The notes under the pieces: model-generated
What the model saw: the letters and a program-made list of their open reading frames with translations, nothing else
Database searches by the model: none
Told to the model about the DNA's origin: nothing
DNA from: JAQVEM01 sp964595565
Lineage (GTDB): Bacteria > Actinomycetota > Humimicrobiia > Humimicrobiales > Humimicrobiaceae
NCBI GenBank assembly: GCA_964595565.1
Contig: CAZQQX010000027.1
Span: forward strand, 1-28,322
Length of the DNA: 28,322 bases
Direction of reading: 5' to 3'
Translations under genes and position numbers: made by a program
Shown here: one piece after another, positions 7,093-14,790 of the stretch
How positions within the stretch are numbered: position 1 is the first letter of the stretch
How the letters are laid out: every line of letters begins with the position of its first letter

Positions 7093-8250
7093 CTAAAGCT
7101 TATATCTTAATACAGCTCCAATGCTCCCTGCTGCTATTAATTTATCGTTTCCTTCAATATCCACTATTTCACATCCCTGATTTAAGGCATTCTCAACAAT
7201 CTCATCGACCACATCATTATAAAAGATAAGTGTCCCATCACAATAAGGACATTTTCCCTTATTTTCTATTGTTATATAACCACAATCACCGCAAATATAG
7301 CCACTGTGAGTAAAGTGCCTGTCATATATCAGGGTTTTTATTTGCTCTATTAATAAAGATTTTAGTGTTGCATCAATTCCCAGAACGCCCATTCTATTGG
7401 GATTGAATTCATCAAACAATCTGTTAATAAGATTATTTTTAGCATCTGCCTCAAATTTATCAATAACCTCTTTTGCTTTTTCTGCTATCAATGAAACATT
7501 TGAATCCGGTTCCGCATCAATGCTTCCTATAAGTACGGATTCAAGGTAACTATGCATAAAGTTTCTAAATTTGGGAATTACTTCTTTTCTGCCCGATAAT
7601 ATAATGTAATCAAATTTTTTCCCTTTTAGAAGATCGAGGGCTCTGTCGTTTATCATTTTAAAAAAATGATTGAGCTTTTCTTCCAGCCTTCCAAGTATTT
7701 TCTTCTCCCGCAACGCAGCCTGGCTCCTAAAATTGACCTTCGATGGCACATCACTTATAAATGCACCCAGGTATTCATTAACTTCACCAAGATAAATGGA
7801 ATATATCTGAGCTTTCTCTCTATCTACCATAAGTACCCCGTATTTTTTAGAATTATTAATCAAATTTCTAATATTCTGGGTATAGGGACCTGGATCAATT
7901 ATGATTTTTGACTTCATTATTATAGGAAGACCGAACTCTTCCCACAGACCGTCACCAGAGCAAAAAATTGCCAGGGTTCTCGTTGAACCAGCCCTGAATT
8001 TATCGTTCACAAATGATTTTATTTTCTCGAAGATCTCATATATCTCCTTTTTATCGCTCCTATCAACATTGGTATCAGCCTCCAGCTTCTCCCTGGCACT
8101 GACGATCATGGAGTTTAATTTTGTCTGATAATTTTTCTTAGAAGTCCTGGACCCATCAACCATTAAATAAATGCTCACCACCGGTTTACCACCGGGAACA
8201 TAATTTAATATTTTTTTAAAACCCGAACTTTTTACTTCCGGATGTAGCAT
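7093..8250 (-). CDS. baeRF-type protein (bacterial archaeo-eukaryotic release factor-like)
   Basis: A 385-aa soluble protein resembling eRF1/aRF1-type release factors without their codon-reading N-domain. The middle region has the release-factor layout of a strand, then a catalytic loop, then a long charged helix. At the loop, residues 174-184 read FRSQAALREKK, where eRF1/aRF1 have GGQ followed by a similar Arg/Glu-rich helix; the Gln is kept but both Gly are lost. The C-terminal third has an eRF1 domain-3 type fold with a four-Cys zinc ribbon (CGDCGYITIENKGKCPYC), as in archaeal aRF1. Such proteins (baeRF, Vms1, acVLRF1) act on stalled or free ribosomal peptidyl-tRNA. The ATG at 8250 is taken over a TTG at 8259; neither has a strong ribosome site. 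It is monocistronic and convergent with nrdR. The exact baeRF family is unsure. Confidence 0.72.
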   Translation of the reverse strand: MLHPEVKSSGFKKILNYVPGGKPVVSIYLMVDGSRTSKKNYQTKLNSMIVSAREKLEADTNVDRSDKKEIYEIFEKIKSFVNDKFRAGSTRTLAIFCSGDGLWEEFGLPIIMKSKIIIDPGPYTQNIRNLINNSKKYGVLMVDREKAQIYSIYLGEVNEYLGAFISDVPSKVNFRSQAALREKKILGRLEEKLNHFFKMINDRALDLLKGKKFDYIILSGRKEVIPKFRNFMHSYLESVLIGSIDAEPDSNVSLIAEKAKEVIDKFEADAKNNLINRLFDEFNPNRMGVLGIDATLKSLLIEQIKTLIYDRHFTHSGYICGDCGYITIENKGKCPYCDGTLIFYNDVVDEIVENALNQGCEIVDIEGNDKLIAAGSIGAVLRYKL

Positions 8251-8403
8251 AAAAACCAACTTTCTATTAATTTATGATATCATCTGATATCTTTTTAGAA
8301 TAAAAAACTAAATATTCTCTTTTTTATTATTATCTCATAAACTTCCATTTATAACTAAAATTTATTATCATTATATAATATTAATTCAAGAAAGAGAGCA
8401 ATT

Positions 8404-9258
8404 GTGTTTGGTTATATAGGATATAAAATCCTTGAATTTATCGTTATTTTAACTCCCTATCCCATAACATATTTCATTGCAGAATTTGGTGCCAGACTGT
8501 GGTTTTCAACAGGCAGTAATGTAAACACCATAAAAACAAATATATCTAAAGTTCTGGATATTGGTTTTAACAGCCCGCAGGTGCACAAAATTGCACTCAG
8601 GGTTTTTATAAACTGGGCAAAAAACATCGGTGACTTTCTTAAACACTCTATCATCACGGCTGAAAAATTAAAAAGAAGAATAGAAATCAAAGGTCTGGAC
8701 AACCTGGATAATGCCTTAAAAAAAGGAAAGGGCGTGGTCATATTTACAGCCCATATTGGAAATTTTGAGTGGGGTGCGTGCAGACTTGCTGTCGAAGGAT
8801 ATAAGATATGGGGCGTCAGTATCTACAGAGAAAATGACCTCACCAGAAAATTTTTTGAAAAAAAAAGACTATCCAAAGGACTTAAGACCCTTTACATAAA
8901 TAAAATTTTAAATATTTTTAGAATATTAAAAAACAATGAAATAATAGCCATCCCCTCTGACTGGGACCCCACCGGCCATGCCGCCAGGCCATTTAAATTC
9001 TTTGGAAAAACTGCTTACTTTCCTACAGGTGCAGTACAGATTGCACTAAAATCCGGGGCACAGTTATTACCAAGTTTTATCTGGAGAAAAGATAAGTACA
9101 ATCATTTTCAGATAATTGGCAGACCGATAAAATTAACACAGAAAGGAAACAGGGAAACAATCATTAGCAAAAACACCGGGAAAACCTTAAAAGTCATGGA
9201 GAAATATGTACACAGCCACATTTCAGAATGGGAAATGTTTCATAACATATGGGAATAA
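8404..9258 (+). CDS. Lysophospholipid/lipid A-type acyltransferase (LpxL/PatA family)
   Basis: A 284-aa membrane-associated acyltransferase of the LpxL/HtrB family. The catalytic HX4E motif is HIGNFE (H117, E122), preceded by GKGVVIFTA. Later segments fit the family: IPSDWDPTGHAARPFKFFGK, then PTGAVQIALKSGAQLLPSF. An N-terminal hydrophobic helix (residues 5-27) would anchor it. In Gram-negative bacteria the family acylates lipid A; in Actinobacteria the related PatA acylates phosphatidylinositol mannosides. No lipid A genes are present here, so the acceptor is open. The start is GTG 8404, preceded by AAAGAGAG at 9-10 nt. A TATAAT at 8374-8379 may be its -10. The P-type ATPase gene follows after 56 nt and is probably in the same operon. 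Confidence 0.82.
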   Translation: MFGYIGYKILEFIVILTPYPITYFIAEFGARLWFSTGSNVNTIKTNISKVLDIGFNSPQVHKIALRVFINWAKNIGDFLKHSIITAEKLKRRIEIKGLDNLDNALKKGKGVVIFTAHIGNFEWGACRLAVEGYKIWGVSIYRENDLTRKFFEKKRLSKGLKTLYINKILNIFRILKNNEIIAIPSDWDPTGHAARPFKFFGKTAYFPTGAVQIALKSGAQLLPSFIWRKDKYNHFQIIGRPIKLTQKGNRETIISKNTGKTLKVMEKYVHSHISEWEMFHNIWE

Positions 9259-9314
9259 CAGGTCGGGAACTCAGGTATATAAAGGAAATTTATTTATTTG
9301 CAATTTACTATTGA

Positions 9315-12224
9315 GTGTATGTATACTTTACTATTATAACATTTACAGCCATCACATTTTTTATACGGTTAATAACAACTAAATTGAAAATAAAATCAAA
9401 AAATAAAAACAGTAAATCCAGGTCAGAATCCGGCTATTTTAGCAGTATACTCTGGTATAACAAATCCATAACAGAAGTTACCGGTGAGTTAAGCACCAGT
9501 CCTGAAACCGGTCTTAGCGTAAAAGAAGCCGAAAACAGAATTTTAAAATACGGGTATAATGAGCTTGAAGAGAAAAAAGGAAGGACACCTTTTAGAATAT
9601 TCATTTCCCAGTTTAATGATTTTATGATATGGATACTTATTGCTGCTGCCTTCATTTCCGGAATAATCATAAGGGAAATTACCGATGCAATCGTAATTCT
9701 TGCCATACTGATATTAAACTCAGTTCTGGGCTTTATCCAGGAATTTCGTGCAGAAAAGGCCCTTAGCGCCTTAAAGGAACTGGCTTCACCCAGTGCCCTG
9801 GTAATACGGGATGGCAGAGAGAAAAATATACATTCCAAAGACCTGGTCCCGGGAGATATTATTAAACTTACAGCAGGGGACCTGGTTCCTGCAGACTGCA
9901 GGATAATTGAACAGACAAACCTGCGGGTCAATGAATCAATCCTTACCGGTGAGTCCATACCGCTGAACAAGATTGCCGATATATTAAATAAAGAAAATCC
10001 TCCGCTCGGAGATAAAAAAAACATGCTCTTCAGTGGCACCACTATAGTTAAGGGCAGGTGTGTTGCAGCTGTTATCGGTACAGGGCAGCATACCGAAATC
10101 GGTAAGATTGCCAGCATGGTTCAGGAGGAGGAAGAATCCACACCCCTTCAAATTGAACTAAAAACTGTTGGTAAAAAAATTGGAATAATATGTCTTGCAG
10201 TAAGCGCCATTGTCTTTTTGTCCGGGATACTCAAGGGCAACTCGGTAGCACAAATGTTCCTGGTTGCAGTCGCACTGGCAGTTGCTTCCATCCCCGAAGG
10301 ACTTCCTGCCATAGTTACAGTATCTCTTGCTCTTGGCGTTCAGAAAATGGCAAAAAACAACGCTATAGTTAGAAAACTGAGCTCTGTAGAAACTCTCGGA
10401 AGTATATCGGTTATATGCACGGACAAAACAGGCACTCTTACTAAAAACAAAATGATGGTCAGAAAAATATATTCGGGGTCCGATGCTGTCTCTGATTATG
10501 ATAAGTTCATAGAAGAACATAACAGGAAGAACGCCCCGGGCAATATTCTAAATTTCAAAAATATTAAAAGTAATAATGCTTTAAATCTGCTACTTAAAAA
10601 TGCCTTACTCTGCAATGATGCTTACTACACCGATAAGGAAACAGGACAAATTACCGGGGACCCTACCGAAGCTGCCCTTATTGAGCTGGGAAGCTTTTTC
10701 TCAATGGATAAAAGCGAACTGGAAAAAGTTTATCCAAGAAAAGGAGAAGAGCCTTTTGATTCTGAACGTAAAATGATGACTACTGTCAATGAAATTCCTC
10801 CTGAAGAAAGAAATAATAACCAGAAATACATTTTATTTTCCAAAGGAGCTCCCGAAGTAATACTGGAGAAATGCACCGGGATAATTAAGAATGGAAAAAT
10901 ACAGAGCCTCAGTGATAAAGAAAGAGAAAAAATAAACAATAACAACCTCCTTCTGGCAGGTAAAGCTATGAGAAATCTTGGCTTTGCTTTTAAGCCACTT
11001 GAAAATTTTTCCCCGGAAATGGAAGTAAAAGAAGCAGAAGAAGGTTTTGTTTATCTGGGTATGGTAGGAATGATTGACCCTCCGCGCCCCGAAGTCTATG
11101 ACGCCATTGAAAAATGCAGGAAGGCCAACATAGGGGTTATTATGGTAACCGGCGACCATAAAATAACCGCACGTGCTATTGGAGAGGAACTGGGCGTACT
11201 TGGACCGGAAGATAAGATTATTGATGGCCCTGAATTTGATACACTGACAGGAGAAGAACTTGAAGAACAGATAGAGAATATTAAAATTTTTGCCAGGGTA
11301 TCCCCATCCAATAAAGTAGATATTGTTGAAGCATTAAAGAAAAAAAATCATATAGTGGCTATGACAGGTGATGGCATAAATGATGCCCCCTCATTAAAAA
11401 AAGCAGATATCGGCGTAGCAATGGGTATTGTAGGAACTGATGTCAGCAAGGAATCAAGTGATATGATTCTAACTGATGATAATTTCGCCACCATAGTTAA
11501 AGCCATAAAACAGGGCAGGGTTATATATGACAACCTGAAAAAATTTATTTTATTTCTGCTCTCCTGTAATATTTCCGAAGTTCTTCTGATGTTTATTTCA
11601 ATACTTGTCGGTGACTATGTATTCTTTCTCATTACAGGAGATAAGGGGCTCCTTTACATCCCGCTTCTGCCAGTGCAAATTTTGTGGATGAACCTCATAA
11701 CCGATGGGCTTCCGGCAATGGCGCTGGGAATAGACCCGCCTGAAAAGAATATAATGGATAGAAAAGCAACCAGAAGCAGTGAGCATATCCTGAGCAGGAG
11801 CGGTCTTGTCCTGATACTGTGGCAGGGATTAATTTTAACATCAGGAGCGCTTTTTATATATTTTGCAGGACCTCTAATTTTTAATAACAGTAATTTTGAG
11901 CTCGACCGCGGGATTTTCCAGACTTCAGTCTTTACTGCTCTGGTATTAACCCAGCTCCTTCACACTTTTAATTTCAGATTCAAAAGCAGTGGTATTTTCA
12001 GAAGGGATATTTTCAAAAATAAATTTCTCGATCTTGCAGTCGTGGCATCTATTTTGCTCCATGTAGCAATAATTTATGTCCCGTGGCTCCAGAATATATT
12101 TAAAACTACTGGCCTCGGTCTTTATCACTGGATATTAATTGTTGTTTGCTCAATTACAAGCGTGCTCATAATAAACTTTATAAACGAAATCACCTATAAA
12201 AAAAGAAATAAACATGCTAATTAA
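9315..12224 (+). CDS. P-type cation-transporting ATPase, calcium type (P2A)
   Basis: A 969-aa ion pump that would export Ca2+ from the cytoplasm using ATP. The actuator motif TGES is at 211-214, the phosphorylated Asp is D370 in DKTGTLT, and the hinge TGDGIND is at 684-690. SERCA-like Ca2+ ligands are present: PEGLP in M4 (E328), NISE in M5 (N752, E755) and NLITD in M6 (N793, T796, D797). The M8 site that is Glu in SERCA seems to be a Gln in TALVLTQLLHTFNF, so ion stoichiometry may differ. The protein begins with an extra hydrophobic helix (residues 1-20) before the usual N-domain (WYNKSITEVTGELSTSPETG). The start is a GTG at 9315 with no good ribosome site nearby, so the first residues are uncertain. 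It follows the acyltransferase gene at 56 nt. Confidence 0.93.
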   Translation: MYVYFTIITFTAITFFIRLITTKLKIKSKNKNSKSRSESGYFSSILWYNKSITEVTGELSTSPETGLSVKEAENRILKYGYNELEEKKGRTPFRIFISQFNDFMIWILIAAAFISGIIIREITDAIVILAILILNSVLGFIQEFRAEKALSALKELASPSALVIRDGREKNIHSKDLVPGDIIKLTAGDLVPADCRIIEQTNLRVNESILTGESIPLNKIADILNKENPPLGDKKNMLFSGTTIVKGRCVAAVIGTGQHTEIGKIASMVQEEEESTPLQIELKTVGKKIGIICLAVSAIVFLSGILKGNSVAQMFLVAVALAVASIPEGLPAIVTVSLALGVQKMAKNNAIVRKLSSVETLGSISVICTDKTGTLTKNKMMVRKIYSGSDAVSDYDKFIEEHNRKNAPGNILNFKNIKSNNALNLLLKNALLCNDAYYTDKETGQITGDPTEAALIELGSFFSMDKSELEKVYPRKGEEPFDSERKMMTTVNEIPPEERNNNQKYILFSKGAPEVILEKCTGIIKNGKIQSLSDKEREKINNNNLLLAGKAMRNLGFAFKPLENFSPEMEVKEAEEGFVYLGMVGMIDPPRPEVYDAIEKCRKANIGVIMVTGDHKITARAIGEELGVLGPEDKIIDGPEFDTLTGEELEEQIENIKIFARVSPSNKVDIVEALKKKNHIVAMTGDGINDAPSLKKADIGVAMGIVGTDVSKESSDMILTDDNFATIVKAIKQGRVIYDNLKKFILFLLSCNISEVLLMFISILVGDYVFFLITGDKGLLYIPLLPVQILWMNLITDGLPAMALGIDPPEKNIMDRKATRSSEHILSRSGLVLILWQGLILTSGALFIYFAGPLIFNNSNFELDRGIFQTSVFTALVLTQLLHTFNFRFKSSGIFRRDIFKNKFLDLAVVASILLHVAIIYVPWLQNIFKTTGLGLYHWILIVVCSITSVLIINFINEITYKKRNKHAN

Positions 12225-12487
12225 AATTAGCCAGCGGGAAAGCACGTATATAGAGTTTTCTTAAAGTATCATAAATCCAGCTCTGCCAGCAATAAAATTA
12301 GAATACCAGGCACAGGATTATAGATTTTTTTTGAAATCATTAAGCCGGCTTTTTAAATCTTCTATATCCCTGAAATAAAAAATATGATAATTCTAAGATT
12401 TTCTCATATCTTATTTTAAAAAAATATAAAATATATTATTATATTATACAATATATAATATATATAAGATTTTTCAAACATATAATA

Positions 12488-13417
12488 ATGGATTCAATAG
12501 TAATAAAAGACCTGGTTAAAAGATACGGTAACAGGACAGTTCTGGATAATTTAAACCTCAATATAAAAGAGGGTGAGTTTTACTGTCTTATGGGACCAAA
12601 TGGCTCAGGTAAAACAACCCTTTCTTCGATTATTGCTTCCATAAGGACCCAGAACAGCGGAACGTTAGAAATATATGGCAAAAAGCCCAGCATGGCAAAA
12701 AAAATTTTAGGATATCTTCCCCAGGAGAATTTTTCAGATTCATATCTCAGCGGAAGGGAAAACCTTGTTTACTTTGCAAGGATGATGGGATATAAAAAAA
12801 GTGATGCACTGGCAACTGTTAATGACATTATGGGTAAAATCGGTCTTTCGGAAGATGCCAGTAAGAGGGTCAGTAGGTATTCAGGAGGTATGAGAAAAAG
12901 GCTGGAACTTGCTACAATACTTTTCCCCGGAATAAAAGTTTTAATCCTTGATGAGCCGACCACAGGGCTTGACCCGTCAGCAAGAAGAAATTTTTTTGGC
13001 CTTATCGATTCAATAAAAGACAGCACAACTACCATACTGCTTATAAGCCATATCGGATCTGACGCAGAACAAGCATCAAGAGTAGGCCTTATGGACAAAG
13101 GTAGGATTATTGCAGAGGGAACACCTGAGGAACTTAAGAAAAATACCAACCTTAAAAACATAATAAATGTTGATGTATCAATCAAAAACGACAATATAAA
13201 AGAAATTCTCAGAGTTTTTAATAAGGGAGAAGCGCTTCAGGAAACCGAAAAGGGATTCAAAATTTACACAGACCAAACTGCCGAAGTTATTCCTGAAATA
13301 GTAAGAAGTATTGAAAAAAGGGGATATAAAGTAGCCGAGATAGGTTCTGTAGCGCCATCACTGGAAGACGTATTTTTTAAGCTTACAGGAAAATCAGTAA
13401 GGGAGGAAAAGATTTGA
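12488..13417 (+). CDS. ABC transporter ATP-binding protein (ABC-2 exporter, DrrA-like)
   Basis: A 309-aa cytoplasmic ATPase that would power the permease encoded next. Walker A is GPNGSGKT (36-43), the Q-loop lies in LGYLPQENFSDSYL, the signature is YSGGMRKRLELA, and Walker B is VLILDEPTTGLDP, followed by the switch His in LLISHIG. The C-terminal 80 residues are the extra domain common in DrrA/CcmA-type exporters. The ATG at 12488 has no Shine-Dalgarno site; the upstream 60 nt are nearly pure A+T with several TATAAT-like elements (for example 12454-12459). The gene overlaps the permease by 4 nt. Substrate unknown: such pairs export drugs, lipids or peptides. Confidence 0.92.
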   Translation: MDSIVIKDLVKRYGNRTVLDNLNLNIKEGEFYCLMGPNGSGKTTLSSIIASIRTQNSGTLEIYGKKPSMAKKILGYLPQENFSDSYLSGRENLVYFARMMGYKKSDALATVNDIMGKIGLSEDASKRVSRYSGGMRKRLELATILFPGIKVLILDEPTTGLDPSARRNFFGLIDSIKDSTTTILLISHIGSDAEQASRVGLMDKGRIIAEGTPEELKKNTNLKNIINVDVSIKNDNIKEILRVFNKGEALQETEKGFKIYTDQTAEVIPEIVRSIEKRGYKVAEIGSVAPSLEDVFFKLTGKSVREEKI

Positions 13418-14181
13418 ATCAAATTTCTGCCACATTTACTAAGGGAATTAAAGATTACCTTACAAGCATATCGGCTCTTTTCTGGGTAATTGCCTGGCCC
13501 ATTATCTGGTTATTCCTCGGGGTATTTGTTTTCATGGTCGGGGTACCTGAAGAATATGTTGCTCTTGCCAGAGGAAAAGTCACTATATCAATGATAACTT
13601 TCTCTTTTGTGGTCGCAGGCATGACAAGCCTTGCTGCCAATATTTCCGAAGATAGATACAAAGGTCTTTTCTTAAAATTAAAATCAATGCCTGTACAGCC
13701 CTGGAAAGATTCAATAGGAAGAATACTCTCGGTTATGTTTTTTTCAATTATAAGCGTTTTCATTATATTAATAATAGGAATTGCAATAGGAGCCAGGTTT
13801 TCTTTTGACATCCTGGATCTCTTCAAAGCAACAGGTTTTTTATTACTTGGCATTCTTGCCTCTGCGGGAGTCGGACTTATCTGCGGAACACTTATTAAAA
13901 GTGTCCAGGGCGCCATAATGACAGCAGTCGGCATAGCCGTTATAACTTCGGCAATTTCAGGTATATTTTTTGATTATAGCCTTCTTCCTGAGATACTTCA
14001 GACTTTTGCAAGATACTGGCCGATGTCTTCATCCAATGCAATCATTGGTTACTACCTCACAGGAAGCTCTGGTTTTGAGGCCACTTCTGCTTTAAATATT
14101 TCCCTTAATGTTGTAATATCTCTACTATTCTTTTCTGCCGGACTTATTATCTATTCCATATACTGCTGGAGAAAAGAGTAA
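13414..14181 (+). CDS. ABC-2 type transporter permease
   Basis: A 255-aa integral membrane protein with six hydrophobic stretches: near residues 20-45, 57-75, 100-125, 138-160, 165-185 and 225-250. This is the ABC2_membrane layout, with a cytoplasmic segment (RYKGLFLKLKSMPVQPWKD) between helices 2 and 3. The start is a TTG that overlaps the ATPase stop (TTGA, 13414-13417), with GGGAGG 7-8 nt upstream, so translation is coupled. It forms the membrane channel with the preceding ATPase. The substrate cannot be told from sequence. Confidence 0.88.
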   Translation: MNQISATFTKGIKDYLTSISALFWVIAWPIIWLFLGVFVFMVGVPEEYVALARGKVTISMITFSFVVAGMTSLAANISEDRYKGLFLKLKSMPVQPWKDSIGRILSVMFFSIISVFIILIIGIAIGARFSFDILDLFKATGFLLLGILASAGVGLICGTLIKSVQGAIMTAVGIAVITSAISGIFFDYSLLPEILQTFARYWPMSSSNAIIGYYLTGSSGFEATSALNISLNVVISLLFFSAGLIIYSIYCWRKE

Positions 14182-14238
14182 TTACTAAAAAGATATGTTA
14201 TGATTTTTATATAAAAAATTAATGGTAATATTAAGCCA

Positions 14239-14778
14239 GTGTCAGTAAAGAAAAAAATTAACAACTCAATACTTGAACTAACCGCCGGTGATATAACAGT
14301 TGAAGAGACCGAAGCAATAGTAAATGCTGCAAACACGGCTCTTTCTCCCGGTGGAGGAGTATCCGGAGCAATACACAGGGCGGCAGGACCACGCCTGTGG
14401 GAAGAATGCAGGACTCTCGGGGGATGCAAAACAGGTGAAGCAAAATTAACCGGAGGATATAATCTTAAGGCAAAATATGTAATTCATACCGTGGGTCCGG
14501 TATACAGCGGAAGAGCAAGTGATAGTGGTGATCTAAAAAACAGTTATTATAACAGCCTGCTCCTTGCCAGTCAGAATAATATTAGAAGTATAGCTTTTCC
14601 ATCCATCAGCACGGGAATTTTTGGATACCCCACCGGAGAGGCATCAGTTATTGCCTTAAGAGCCATTATTGATTTCCTTAAAGAACACCGGGAAATTGAA
14701 CTGGTAAAAATGGTTCTTTTTTCTGACAGAGACTATCACACTTACAGCTTATCACTGGAAAAGGTTTTAAAAGATTAA
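14239..14778 (+). CDS. Macro domain protein (YmdB-like, ADP-ribose binding)
   Basis: A 179-aa single-domain macro protein, probably cytoplasmic, that binds or hydrolyses ADP-ribose derivatives such as O-acetyl-ADP-ribose or ADP-ribosylated proteins. The ligand motifs are clear: GDI at 17-19, IVNAANTALSPGGGVSGAIHRAAG from residue 27, and the phosphate loop SISTGIFGYP. The protein is of normal length for YmdB/MacroD types. The start is GTG 14239; there is no strong ribosome site. It lies 57 nt after the ABC permease and converges on nrdJ, with only 12 nt between the stops. No ADP-ribosyltransferase (DarT-like) gene adjoins it, so a toxin-antitoxin role is not supported. Confidence 0.93.
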   Translation: MSVKKKINNSILELTAGDITVEETEAIVNAANTALSPGGGVSGAIHRAAGPRLWEECRTLGGCKTGEAKLTGGYNLKAKYVIHTVGPVYSGRASDSGDLKNSYYNSLLLASQNNIRSIAFPSISTGIFGYPTGEASVIALRAIIDFLKEHREIELVKMVLFSDRDYHTYSLSLEKVLKD

Positions 14779-14790
14779 AATATATAAACA

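Noticed and set aside
14239..14778. Possible DarTG toxin-antitoxin (macro domain as antitoxin)
   Set aside because: No DarT-like ADP-ribosyltransferase gene is adjacent; neighbours are an exporter and nrdJ.
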